Assembly (NCBI GenBank): GCA_047619685.1
Contig: JBLHLC010000009.1
Coordinates: forward strand, 54,840-118,839
Length of the DNA: 64,000 nucleotides
From: JABDJZ01 sp047619685
GTDB taxonomy: Bacteria > Bacteroidota > Rhodothermia > Rhodothermales > UBA10348
Reading direction: 5' to 3'
The number at the start of each line of letters is the position of its first letter. Within the stretch, counting starts at the first letter, position 1. This document shows positions 23,906 to 32,219 of this stretch, piece after piece. The notes below the pieces were generated by a model that was not told the DNA's origin, searched no databases, and saw only the letters and a list, made by a program, of their open reading frames with translations. The position numbers and the translations under genes were made by a program.

Positions 23906-25189
23906 CTAGCGACGACGCCCCTTTGCGAAGACCTGGATCCCGTCGGGCCTGGGATTGATGTACTGGATTCGAATGCGGCCGTCGTCCGTCTGATCGATGA
24001 CCCCCGGGATGGAGTTCGCGGTCAGGTACCAGCCCGCGGGCAGGACGATGGTATTGCGGGCCCTGCCGAAATTCCTGTCCCAGACGAATTCCTCGCCGTT
24101 CAGTACGTATCGCCCCGCATCGGTATACGTCTCCCAAATGCGGAGCCTGACGGAGGCCCCGTTCTGGACCGGGTCAAACCAGATCACGACGACCTCGGTC
24201 TCGGGGGCCGCCTCTTCTCCGATCTCAATGCCCTTCGCCGCGATCTCAGCGCCCGTCAATTGCTCGACCTCCAGGCGCTCTCCGGTGTCCAAGTTGTGGG
24301 CCTCAGGATCAGAGGCAGAACTCCCGGCGCGCACCACATTCAGGTAGCGGTCCATTCCTTCCCGCGACTCCGTGTAGTCGTGAAAGAGCCTGAAGGAGTG
24401 GGTTTCGGGCTGCTGCAGATAGTAGGTGATGTCGCGGTCTTCAAAAGCGCGTTCCCTTACCAGATAGCCGAGGCGCGCCTGGTCGGGCGATCCGCCACCC
24501 GAGGTGGCCGCCCGTCCAGCCTCGGACGATGGCGCAGGCAGCGGATTCGGCGGTACCCAATCAGGAATGGCCCTGGCGCGAATGAGCAGAGGTACGCTTC
24601 CTGGACCGGGGTTCATGAAACTCGCCCGCACGCGGCCGTCCGCTTCCGTCGCTATCTGGACCGGGTAATTGGCTGCTGTAACCTCGTACCCCAGCGGCAT
24701 CACCACCGCGTTTCGCCGAATCCCCAGGGACCGGTCGAACACGATCACGCTTTCCCCATCGCCGTAGTAGCTCTCGTGATCCCAATAGGTTTTCTCAATC
24801 CGCACCCGTCCCTGCCCGCCCTCCGGGACCGCCCGAGCAAGAGAGACTTTGATGTAACGACTGTCCGCGCTAGCCCGGGGGTGCCCGTTGGCCTGCGCAT
24901 GGGTCCCGTCCACCAGTTCCCATTCCAGGGGAAGTCCCGTGTGCAGATCGGTAACACCATGCACCTCCTCCTCGGCCCCGGCCCGGATGGTGTTGTAGTA
25001 ATACCGAGCCCCTGCAGTGGTGGCCGATACGTCGTAGAAAATGCGAAACGCGGCGCTGCCCGGTTCCTGCAACTCGTACCGGGTGTAGTCGTCGGTCTGG
25101 GTCTGGCGGGCCGGCTGGGCGATGGCCGCGGTTGCCGCTATGGCCATCAGCAGGGTGGCGGCGGTGTAGCTGAAGCTCAAGCGTGTCAT
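23906..25189 (-). CDS. Secreted protein with two tandem homologous beta-rich domains
   Basis: This 427-residue protein has a signal peptide (LLMAIAATAAIAQ). Two repeats follow: DDYTRYELQEPGSAAFRIFYDVSAT... (residues ~32-205) and RDITYYLQQPETHSFRLFHDY... (~255-420). Both contain paired motifs: KTYWDHESYYGDGESVIVF versus WETYTDAGRYVLNGEEFVW, and NAVVMPLGYEVT versus NTIVLPAGWYLT. I do not recognise the family, and no catalytic motif is evident. The start is ATG 25189; the frame extends further upstream but without family-like sequence. It is likely a periplasmic or surface binding/adaptor protein. Confidence 0.75.
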   Translation of the reverse strand: MTRLSFSYTAATLLMAIAATAAIAQPARQTQTDDYTRYELQEPGSAAFRIFYDVSATTAGARYYYNTIRAGAEEEVHGVTDLHTGLPLEWELVDGTHAQANGHPRASADSRYIKVSLARAVPEGGQGRVRIEKTYWDHESYYGDGESVIVFDRSLGIRRNAVVMPLGYEVTAANYPVQIATEADGRVRASFMNPGPGSVPLLIRARAIPDWVPPNPLPAPSSEAGRAATSGGGSPDQARLGYLVRERAFEDRDITYYLQQPETHSFRLFHDYTESREGMDRYLNVVRAGSSASDPEAHNLDTGERLEVEQLTGAEIAAKGIEIGEEAAPETEVVVIWFDPVQNGASVRLRIWETYTDAGRYVLNGEEFVWDRNFGRARNTIVLPAGWYLTANSIPGVIDQTDDGRIRIQYINPRPDGIQVFAKGRRR

Positions 25190-25307
25190 GCAAGTGCGAG
25201 TGGGGTGAGCGCAAAGTAGGCGGACCCGGGCGGACGCTACTTGTGCGTAAACCGTTCGGGCGCTCAGTAATATCACCCAAAACACGACAACAGACCTCGA
25301 AGTCGAC

Positions 25308-25622
25308 ATGATGCCTGAATTCGGTATTGAACTGGAACTCTCTGCTCTTCTCGCCCTGCTCCTCTTTGGCTCCGAAATCTTCGCGCCCTTTGAAATAGAG
25401 ACAGCGGCCTGGCGCAAAATCGTCAAGTGGTCGGTCATGATCGGCCTCACGTTGACCCTTTATGCATTCGTCGGTCATTGGGCCCTGGCCGCCCCGGCGA
25501 TTCTTGGGACCTTGGGTCTGACGGTTCACTTTGGGTGGTGCCGGAAGAACCAGATTCACCCTTTTCGTGCGACCCCCCGGCGGCGCTATTACGAGTTGCG
25601 GGGCTGGGACTGGCACGAGTAA
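25308..25622 (+). CDS. Small membrane protein with three or fewer helices
   Basis: This 104-residue protein starts at ATG 25308. It has an N-terminal helix (LSALLALLLFGSEIF), a central pair (WSVMIGLTLTLYAFVGHWALAAPAILGTLGLTVHF) and a basic, aromatic C-terminal tail (RATPRRRYYELRGWDWHE) expected in the cytoplasm. The function is unknown. It is divergent from the two-domain secreted protein (118 bp apart). Confidence 0.65.
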   Translation: MMPEFGIELELSALLALLLFGSEIFAPFEIETAAWRKIVKWSVMIGLTLTLYAFVGHWALAAPAILGTLGLTVHFGWCRKNQIHPFRATPRRRYYELRGWDWHE

Positions 25623-25700
25623 TCGTCCGTATCCTCGAGAATGATGACACGTCCTTTGTTTACACTCGGCCCCCCAATAGATCAGAGTCGGGTGAGGCCC

Positions 25701-26417
25701 ATGCGGCCTCTTCAATTTCTTGCGGTTACGGCCGTCCTAATGGTCACCCTGACCTCGTGCAATGAGGGCGGGAAGCACCTCTTCATCCTTTCGGGGCAGT
25801 CCAACATGGCTGGCCTGGACCCGGATGAATCGTTCACGCCGGCGGTGGTCGCGGCATTCGGCGAGGGCAACGTGATCGTGGTAAAGGACGCGGCAGGCGG
25901 CCAGCCGATCCGGCGATGGTACAAGAACTGGAAACCGGCCGAAGGAGATGGGCCGGAGGCAACCGGTGATCTGTACGACCGGTTGATGGCCAAAGTGGAT
26001 TCCGCGACGGCACACACGCACATTCGAAGCCTAACCTTCGTCTGGATGCAGGGAGAACGTGATGCCCGGGAGGCCCATGGCCAGGTCTATGGCGGCTCCC
26101 TGCGCGGCCTGCTCGATCAACTACGCGGGGACCTGGGGCGCGAGGACATCAACGCGGTGATCGGTCGGCTCAGCGACTTCGACATGGACAACGCCCGTTA
26201 TCCCCACTGGACGATGATCCGGGAGGCGGAGGTTGCCTTCGCGGACGAAAACCCGTGGGGAGCGTGGGTTGACACGGATGATCTGAACGATGGGAAGAAC
26301 CGCCAGGGCAACGATATTGAGAACGATCTCCACATGTCGGGCAAGGGGTACCGGATCCTGGGTGAACGATTTGCACTGGAGTCCATCGCACTGATCAAGA
26401 ACAACGGAATCAGGTAG
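25701..26417 (+). CDS. Lipoprotein SGNH/sialate O-acetylesterase-like hydrolase
   Basis: About 238 residues from ATG 25701 (MRPLQFLAVTAVLMV), with lipobox LTSC placing the mature Cys near residue 19. It matches the SASA (sialate O-acetylesterase/acetylxylan esterase) SGNH family: block I LSGQSNMAG with the nucleophile Ser, the GG and QGE (WMQGERDA) blocks, and a late D..H pair (DLHMSGKGYRILGERFA). The likely activity is deacetylation of a polysaccharide or glycan at the outer membrane or periplasm; the substrate is not readable. Confidence 0.85.
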   Translation: MRPLQFLAVTAVLMVTLTSCNEGGKHLFILSGQSNMAGLDPDESFTPAVVAAFGEGNVIVVKDAAGGQPIRRWYKNWKPAEGDGPEATGDLYDRLMAKVDSATAHTHIRSLTFVWMQGERDAREAHGQVYGGSLRGLLDQLRGDLGREDINAVIGRLSDFDMDNARYPHWTMIREAEVAFADENPWGAWVDTDDLNDGKNRQGNDIENDLHMSGKGYRILGERFALESIALIKNNGIR

Positions 26418-26432
26418 GCTCGTACAACCTCT

Positions 26433-27749
26433 TCACTTCCTGAGCCGCGGACGCCCAAAGACGGCGTAAATCGGCAGACCGGCGGCAAACAGCAGCAGGC
26501 CATAGATCGATGTCTCGATTCCCGAGCCCAGGATGGCGAAGAGAGAGAAAATGACCGCGCCGCCGGCAGCGGCCAGCGTGCCCAGGCGCAGTGCCTGGCC
26601 CCCTTTGCGTTCGCGGTACTGCAGCACGGCTTCGGCCGCACCGGATGCCGCATAGGGAATGAGCGTGGCCAGCGTTGTGAGGGCCAGGAGCAACTGGAAG
26701 GCTGCCACAACGCCTTTGGTGTAATTCATCAGGATGAGACCCGTCGCAACCACGCCCGAGACCAGAATGGAGGCGTACGGCGCCCCATGCGAATTTAGAC
26801 GAGAAAAGACCGGAGGGAAAAGTCCGTCCAAAGCTGCGGCCCTCGGCATCTGGCCTGACAGAAGCACGTTTGCGTTCAAGGCACCAAGGATCGAGATCAT
26901 GGCGCCGATGGCCACCAGACGGGACCCGCCCGGCCCGAGGAGCATCTCTGCGGCGTCTGCGAAGGGAGACGATGAGGCAGCCAGAGCATCTCCGGGCACC
27001 AGCGACATCACGCCCGCCGTCGCCAGCATGTAGACAATCGTCGCCGTAATGGTACCCCACATCAGCGCGCGGGGAATGGTCTTGGCCGGATCCACCGTGT
27101 CATCGGCGGGAACGGTCGCTGCCTCCACGCCAATGAACGCACCCATAGTCAGAATGACTATTCCCGCCATCATCAGTATGAACGACTGATCTGTGGCTGC
27201 CGCGGGCGAAAAGGCCATGGAGATGTCGCCTGCAACCAGCCCCATGGTCGATATCAGGACCAGCGGTGCCAGCTTCAGAAGCGTTGTGACCAGCTGGACG
27301 GTACCTGCCGTCCGGAGCCCGGCCATGTTGATGCCAACCAGAATCCAGGTCGCGGAAATCGCCACAGCTGCCTGCCACAAGGGTGAGGCGCCGATAGATG
27401 GCACAAAAACGCCGAAATAGCCCACAAAAGCCACCGAGATGGCGGCAATGGCACTCCAGAGCGCGATCCAGTACCCCCAGGCAATCAGGAACGCGGGGAG
27501 GCGCCCAAACGCGGCAAGCGTGTACGCATAAGGACCGCCAATCTTCGGGATGCGGCGGGCCAGCGCGCTGAGTGCAAGCGCGATACACAGGGTGCCGGCG
27601 GCAGAAATGGCCCAGCCAACCAGGCTGAGGCCACCGTACGGCGCCAGAACGGACGGAAGCATGAATACCGCCGAGCCAATCATCGTCCCCACGACCAGGG
27701 ACCAGCTTCGCCACACGCCCAGAGGTTTGCTCACGCCTTCAAATGTCAA
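26433..27749 (-). CDS. APC family amino-acid permease
   Basis: This 438-residue inner-membrane protein has about 12 hydrophobic helices. The N-terminus shows the APC signature in helix 1 (LVVGTMIGSAVFMLPSVLAPYG) and helix 6 has GAFIGVEAATVPADD, matching the family's substrate-binding breaks and the conserved FxGxE region. The likely role is amino-acid or amine uptake or antiport (AdiC/YjeH-like subgroup). It is divergent from the M20 peptidase gene, so peptide cleavage and amino-acid transport may be linked. This is inference. Confidence 0.88.
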   Translation of the reverse strand: MTFEGVSKPLGVWRSWSLVVGTMIGSAVFMLPSVLAPYGGLSLVGWAISAAGTLCIALALSALARRIPKIGGPYAYTLAAFGRLPAFLIAWGYWIALWSAIAAISVAFVGYFGVFVPSIGASPLWQAAVAISATWILVGINMAGLRTAGTVQLVTTLLKLAPLVLISTMGLVAGDISMAFSPAAATDQSFILMMAGIVILTMGAFIGVEAATVPADDTVDPAKTIPRALMWGTITATIVYMLATAGVMSLVPGDALAASSSPFADAAEMLLGPGGSRLVAIGAMISILGALNANVLLSGQMPRAAALDGLFPPVFSRLNSHGAPYASILVSGVVATGLILMNYTKGVVAAFQLLLALTTLATLIPYAASGAAEAVLQYRERKGGQALRLGTLAAAGGAVIFSLFAILGSGIETSIYGLLLFAAGLPIYAVFGRPRLRK

Positions 27750-27775
27750 GTTGACTCAGGATACTGTGCAATCTT

Positions 27776-27814
27776 GCTAAGAATTCGCGCTAAGACATCG
27801 CGCTAAGAAATCGC
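27776..27814. repeat. Three tandem 13-bp repeats in a divergent promoter region
   Basis: GCTAAGAATTCGC, GCTAAGACATCGC and GCTAAGAAATCGC lie head to tail (27776-27788, 27789-27801, 27802-27814). They differ only at positions 8-9. They sit 10 bp before the M20 peptidase ATG and 26 bp from the APC permease start, so a regulator-binding iteron is possible. Confidence 0.6.
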
Positions 27815-27823
27815 GCGCGGAAA

Positions 27824-29446
27824 ATGGTCCATGGATGGGTCAGGCGCTTTCTATCGCTGGTCTTTTGCGCTTTCTTGTTCGGACCACGCCAGAACGAGAC
27901 TGCTTTGACCAGACCAACCCTCTTTTTTCTGTTTGCCGGGCTCTTCGGGGCGGCCACGCTCTCCGCACAAAGCGGCCCGGAGGTGGCGCGCGCACATCGT
28001 CAGAACCACGAAGCCGAGATACTCGGCAACTTTGCCGAGCTCCTCTCCTACCCCAACAGGGCGCGGGATACGGAGGACATTGAACGCGCAGCCTCCTTCA
28101 TTCGCGATCAACTGTTGGAGGTCGGAGTCGCCGCGGAGTTGCTGAGTCTGGAGGACGCCCCCCCGATCGTCTTTGGAACGCTGATGGTGCCTGGAGCCAC
28201 CCGGACGCTGGGGATTTACGTCCACTACGACGGTCAACCGGTGGACCCCACCCAGTGGACCCACCCCCCCTTCGAGCCCACCCTCTACACGGCGTCGATG
28301 GAGGCCGGCGGGAGCCCAAGGCCCCTGCCGGAAATCGGTGAAGCGGTTGATCCGGAATGGAGACTCTACGCCCGCTCGGCCGGCGACGACAAGGCCCCCA
28401 TTGCGGCCATTTTGCCCGTCCTTGCCGCGTTTGCGGAAGCAGGCGTAACGCCGACTTCCAACCTGATCTTCTTTCTGGACGGCGAGGAAGAGGCAGGGTC
28501 GCCCCATCTCGGGGAGTACATGAAGCGGTATCAGGACCTCATTGCGCCGATTGATATCTGGTTGTTTTTCGACGGCCCTGCCCATCAGAGCGGACGTCCC
28601 CAGATCACGTTCGGGGTTCGTGGGGCCATGGGGATGGAGGTCACGGTGTACGGTGCCACCCGAAACCTCCACTCCGGGCACTACGGAAACTGGGCGCCCG
28701 ACACGCCCTCGCTGCTGGCGCATCTGCTGGCCTCCATGAAGGATGCCGATGGCCAGGTCCTGGTTGACGGCTGGTATGACTCCGCGGATCCCATTGGCGA
28801 TGAGGAGCGCGAGGCACTCCGCCAAATGCCGGATTCCGATGCGGCTTTGCAGCGCGAACTCGGCATTGCCTGGACGGAGGGACAACCGGCAAGCCTGTCA
28901 GAGCGGATCCTGCTTCCGGCGCTGACCATCAGGGGAATTAGCAGCGGGAATACCGGGGCGCTGGCCAGAAACGTGATCCCCAACACGGCCGTGGCGTCGC
29001 TGGGAATCCGGCTTGTGAAAGGAAATGTGCCCGCGCACTTGCGTGATCTGATCGTGCGCCACATAGAGAAACAGGGCTACCACGTCGTGGCAGAAGACCC
29101 GGATCTGGAGACGCGTCTGGCCCATCCCCGGATTGCCAAGGTGACCGGCGGCGGTGGAGATCCCGCCGCGCGGACGTCCATGCGTAACCCTTTTGCTAGA
29201 CAGGTCGCCCAGGCCGCGTCCGAAGCCGCCGATAAGGCGTTCGGGCCAGGCTCCCTAGTGGTGGCCCCGGGCATGGGCGGTACGCTCCCGCTCTACCTCT
29301 TCACCGACGTTGCAGGCAAACCGGCCATCATTGTCCCGGTCGCGAACCACGACAACAACCAGCACGCCGCGGACGAGAATCTGCGTATCGCCAACCTCTG
29401 GTACGCCATCGACCTCTACGCAGCCCTGCTTACCATGCCGCGCTAG
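27824..29446 (+). CDS. Exported M20 family metallopeptidase (dipeptidase-like)
   Basis: Up to 540 residues. The zinc-site motifs are in order: YVHYDGQPVD (His, Asp), RSAGDDKAPI (bridging Asp), DGEEEAGSPHL (catalytic Glu-Glu) and a late PGMGGTLPLY block. A dimerisation domain sits between them (residues ~280-400). ATG 27824 gives two hydrophobic segments; TTG 27905 would give a single clean signal peptide (TRPTLFFLFAGLFGAATLSAQ) and is a strong alternative. Likely role: periplasmic dipeptide or acyl-amino-acid hydrolysis feeding amino-acid uptake, possibly via the divergent APC permease. Confidence 0.88.
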   Translation: MVHGWVRRFLSLVFCAFLFGPRQNETALTRPTLFFLFAGLFGAATLSAQSGPEVARAHRQNHEAEILGNFAELLSYPNRARDTEDIERAASFIRDQLLEVGVAAELLSLEDAPPIVFGTLMVPGATRTLGIYVHYDGQPVDPTQWTHPPFEPTLYTASMEAGGSPRPLPEIGEAVDPEWRLYARSAGDDKAPIAAILPVLAAFAEAGVTPTSNLIFFLDGEEEAGSPHLGEYMKRYQDLIAPIDIWLFFDGPAHQSGRPQITFGVRGAMGMEVTVYGATRNLHSGHYGNWAPDTPSLLAHLLASMKDADGQVLVDGWYDSADPIGDEEREALRQMPDSDAALQRELGIAWTEGQPASLSERILLPALTIRGISSGNTGALARNVIPNTAVASLGIRLVKGNVPAHLRDLIVRHIEKQGYHVVAEDPDLETRLAHPRIAKVTGGGGDPAARTSMRNPFARQVAQAASEAADKAFGPGSLVVAPGMGGTLPLYLFTDVAGKPAIIVPVANHDNNQHAADENLRIANLWYAIDLYAALLTMPR

Positions 29447-29566
29447 ATAACCGGCTGCTGCGTCCGGCGGGCAATCTTCACCACCGGTCTACGAGATCAG
29501 GGACGGTCTCGACCGGGGAGTTTGGTATCATTCCGCCGGTAGAATTCCCATTGTATTTAGAGAATC

Positions 29567-30301
29567 ATGAAGAAGACCTTGTTTGTGGCCGTCGTGCTGG
29601 CTGCGGCCGCCTGTGCCCCCGCCGACTCAGGGATCCACTGGAGCTACTCCGGCCAGGACGGCCCGGAAAACTGGGGTTCGCTGAGTGCTGATTTCGAGGC
29701 CTGCTCCACCGGCCAGCGCCAGTCCCCGATAAACCTGACAGGCTTCAACGACACCGATCTCCCCGCCCTGAAGATCGTCTATGAAACTGGTGGATCGGTC
29801 GTGCTCAACAATGGTCACACCATCCAGGTCAACTACGATGCGGGTAGTCAAGTAGAGATTGACGGGACGACATTCACGCTGCTTCAGTACCACTTTCACA
29901 GCCCGAGCGAAAACCAGATTAACGGGGTCTCCTATCCCATGGAAGTGCACTTGGTGCACGCCGACGCCCAGGGTAATCTGGCGGTCATCGGCGTGATGTT
30001 CGAGGAAGGCACTCCGAGCGCATCGCTGGCTCAGGTCTGGGATGCAGCGCCGGCAACAGCGGGGGAAAGTGTGCCCCTCACTCAGGCAACGTCGGCCGGC
30101 GACCTGCTCCCCATGGAGCGTGAGTACTACCGTTTTGACGGATCGCTCACAACCCCTCCCTGTTCAGAGGGCGTCAAGTGGGTCGTCATGAAGGAGGCTG
30201 TTTCGGCTTCGGCGGCGCAGGTCGAGCACTTTTCGGAGCTCATGCACCACGCCAACAATCGGCCGCTGCAGCCGGTCAACGGGCGCGAAATCCAGGAGTA
30301 A
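29567..30301 (+). CDS. Alpha-class carbonic anhydrase, lipoprotein
   Basis: This 244-residue protein has a lipoprotein signal (FVAVVLAAAACAP, mature Cys near residue 16). It contains the alpha-CA hallmarks: QSPINL, zinc-ligand His pair in LLQYHFHSPSEN, third ligand in MEVHLVHAD, and YRFDGSLTTPPCSEGVKW near the active-site rim. It catalyses CO2/bicarbonate interconversion, here anchored at the outer membrane or in the periplasm. All zinc ligands are present. A SulP-family anion transporter is encoded 1.9 kb downstream, which may be coincidental. Confidence 0.95.
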   Translation: MKKTLFVAVVLAAAACAPADSGIHWSYSGQDGPENWGSLSADFEACSTGQRQSPINLTGFNDTDLPALKIVYETGGSVVLNNGHTIQVNYDAGSQVEIDGTTFTLLQYHFHSPSENQINGVSYPMEVHLVHADAQGNLAVIGVMFEEGTPSASLAQVWDAAPATAGESVPLTQATSAGDLLPMEREYYRFDGSLTTPPCSEGVKWVVMKEAVSASAAQVEHFSELMHHANNRPLQPVNGREIQE

Positions 30302-30304
30302 CTA

Positions 30305-30967
30305 TTGGAAGCGGGTGGCACGATAGCGAACGATCAACCAGGCGCCGAAGCACGGACCGGCCGGCTCGTGCTGGTCCTTCTTGGCATCTGGCTCCTGACA
30401 GCGGTGGCGGTTGGGGTGTCCGGTGCATTCCAGCGGGTCCCCGCACAGATGGTCGGCCTTACCAATGCCGTACTGATTGCGCTGTGCCTTGTAGGCCTTT
30501 ATGCCGTCCCGAGCCTGCGCGCCTGGGTCACCTCCACTTCGTTACGCCCGCTCGTCCTGTTTCACGTCGTTCGCTTTGTGGGGATCGTTTTCCTGGTCCT
30601 CCATGCCGCGGGCGAGATACCGGGCGAGTTCGCCATCAAGGCTGGATGGGGTGACATTGCCATCGCCGTGACCGCCCCCATTGTGGCCTACGCCGCGTTG
30701 CCCGTCAGTAGTCAGAAACGATGGACCGCAGCGCTGGCCTGGAATGTATTTGGCCTCGCCGAGATAATTATCGTGCTCGGCACGGGCAATCGGCTGGGGT
30801 TTGCCAACTACGAACAGATGGCGTGGATCACCGAATTCCCGCTCAGCCTCCTGCCAACGTTCCTCGTGCCACTCATCGTCGTCACCCACCTTGTGATGAT
30901 CCAGCGGCTGCGGAAGATGCTCAAGGATCCGGACGGCCTCTTCCTGGGAGACCAGGCAGCGGCCTGA
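30305..30967 (+). CDS. Multi-pass membrane protein
   Basis: This 220-residue protein has a TTG start at 30305, 3 bp after the carbonic anhydrase stop, so it is probably co-transcribed. About six helices are visible, including LVLVLLGIWLLTAVAVGVSG, NAVLIALCLVGLYAVPSL and SLLPTFLVPLIVVTHLVMI. I do not recognise the family. The last codons and stop form the first copy of a 25-bp direct repeat that recurs at 32012-32036. Confidence 0.75.
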   Translation: MEAGGTIANDQPGAEARTGRLVLVLLGIWLLTAVAVGVSGAFQRVPAQMVGLTNAVLIALCLVGLYAVPSLRAWVTSTSLRPLVLFHVVRFVGIVFLVLHAAGEIPGEFAIKAGWGDIAIAVTAPIVAYAALPVSSQKRWTAALAWNVFGLAEIIIVLGTGNRLGFANYEQMAWITEFPLSLLPTFLVPLIVVTHLVMIQRLRKMLKDPDGLFLGDQAAA

Positions 30968-30970
30968 TTC
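30946..30970 (+). repeat. 25-bp direct repeat, copy 1 (spans the end of the membrane protein gene)
   Basis: GGGAGACCAGGCAGCGGCCT plus GATTC. It matches copy 2 at 32012-32036 in 23 of 25 positions. The two copies bracket the aldo/keto reductase gene, 1066 bp apart. Confidence 0.7.
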
Positions 30971-31937
30971 AGCCGCCCGGGAGGCTATCCACCAGTTCAA
31001 GCATGCGTCGTGTGTGCTCTTCGGTGGGCAGCGCACCCCGGCCTCCGCCGAGATTGTCGACCATGTGTCCTGGGTCGCCGGTACCCGGCACCGCGACCGT
31101 AACCGCCGGGTGCGCGACCACGAACTTGAGCATGAACTGAGCCCAGGTGTGGGCGTCGAATTCCGCCGCCCATTCGGGTAGGGGTCGGTCACCGATTCGC
31201 CCCCACATTCGGCTGCGCCCAAACGGGAGATACACCATGACGGCGATGCCCTTTTCCAGCGCCAGGGGAAAGATGACCTCTTCTGCCACTCGATTGTCGA
31301 TGGCGTAGTCGATGCCGATGAAGTCGATGGGGTACTCGGCCATGACCTGTGCCAACGCATCATACTGCCGCTCGCTGGTGGTCGTGATGCCAATGTGGCG
31401 GATGCGGCCGGACTCCTTGTATTCCTGGAGAATCCCGAGTTGGGTCGGGGGGTCTCCCATGTTGTGAACCTGGTTCAGGTCGATAACCGGAACTCTCAAT
31501 CGTTCGAACGACCTCTCGATCTGTGCTCGAACCGCCTCGGGATCGGCCAAGCCCGTTCCGCGACCGGCCACATTCACCTTCGTTGCCCAGAAGATGTCCC
31601 CGGTGAAACCGTCTTCCTGGGCCCATTCGCCTGCGAACGTCTCAGAGCCACCTCCGCCGTAGCCCGCCGCGCTGTCGAAGACCCGCCCGGCGCCTTCGGA
31701 GTCCTTCGCAAGGGCGTGAAGAACCGCACGATGGTCGGTGAGCTCCTCGGCACTTGAGTTCGTCGAAATCCATCGTCCCCCGAGTCCGATTATCGGGATC
31801 TGGACGCCCGTGGATGGAATGGCACGAGTGAGGACGGGTCCTGATTGCAGAGCCAGAAGCCGCCGCGGTGTCAGGCCAAATGCGATGCCAGTGCCCACGC
31901 CGGCGCTTATTCGGAGCCAATCACGTCGATTAATCAT
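30969..31937 (-). CDS. Tat-exported aldo/keto reductase family protein
   Basis: About 322 residues from ATG 31937 (MINRRDWLRISAGVG), a twin-arginine (RRDWLR) signal. The body is an AKR TIM barrel: GLGGRWIS, FDSAAGYGGG (catalytic Asp/Tyr region), FWATKVNV (Lys), LNQVHNMGD (His), GRIRHIGITTTS and a late VPGTGDPGHM near the cofactor pocket. A folded cofactor-containing oxidoreductase explains the Tat signal. The gene is inverted relative to its neighbours and lies between two near-identical 25-bp direct repeats, suggesting insertion or duplication at this spot. Confidence 0.88.
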   Translation of the reverse strand: MINRRDWLRISAGVGTGIAFGLTPRRLLALQSGPVLTRAIPSTGVQIPIIGLGGRWISTNSSAEELTDHRAVLHALAKDSEGAGRVFDSAAGYGGGGSETFAGEWAQEDGFTGDIFWATKVNVAGRGTGLADPEAVRAQIERSFERLRVPVIDLNQVHNMGDPPTQLGILQEYKESGRIRHIGITTTSERQYDALAQVMAEYPIDFIGIDYAIDNRVAEEVIFPLALEKGIAVMVYLPFGRSRMWGRIGDRPLPEWAAEFDAHTWAQFMLKFVVAHPAVTVAVPGTGDPGHMVDNLGGGRGALPTEEHTRRMLELVDSLPGG

Positions 31938-32011
31938 TGCCTTACTGGTGTTGCTTGTCAAAGCCAAGTCCTAAGTAGCGACTCGGCACAAAAACTGCAA
32001 AGGGGCTTCCC

Positions 32012-32036
32012 GGGAGACCAGGCAGAGGCCTAATTC
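32012..32036 (+). repeat. 25-bp direct repeat, copy 2 (gene-end remnant)
   Basis: GGGAGACCAGGCAGAGGCCT plus AATTC. In the matching frame it reads GDQAEA-stop, against GDQAAA-stop at the end of the membrane protein gene. This looks like a leftover 3' end of that gene. The rest of the 31938-32219 spacer shows no gene. Confidence 0.65.
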
Positions 32037-32219
32037 TCGGGCAGTACACACGAAGGACCCGGAAAAGCGTTTCCGACCGCTTTTTGAGCACAACCGCAGG
32101 CCGATGCCAGACGTTGGAGGCGGCCGGCAAAAGCTGAACGCCGGCCCGAAGCTGTTTCAGGAATGACGCGCACTGCACTTCTTCGCGTCAGGACAGCGCC
32201 CCGCCCCTAATCCGTCTGT

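Noticed and set aside
30315..30330. TGGCACG as a third sigma-54 promoter
   Set aside because: The -12 element is absent at the required spacing, there is no palindrome upstream and it lies inside a coding start region.
31497..31512. CGTTCGAACG palindrome as a third operator copy
   Set aside because: It lies inside the reductase coding region, lacks the 4-nt spacer of the two operators and has no sigma-54 promoter nearby.
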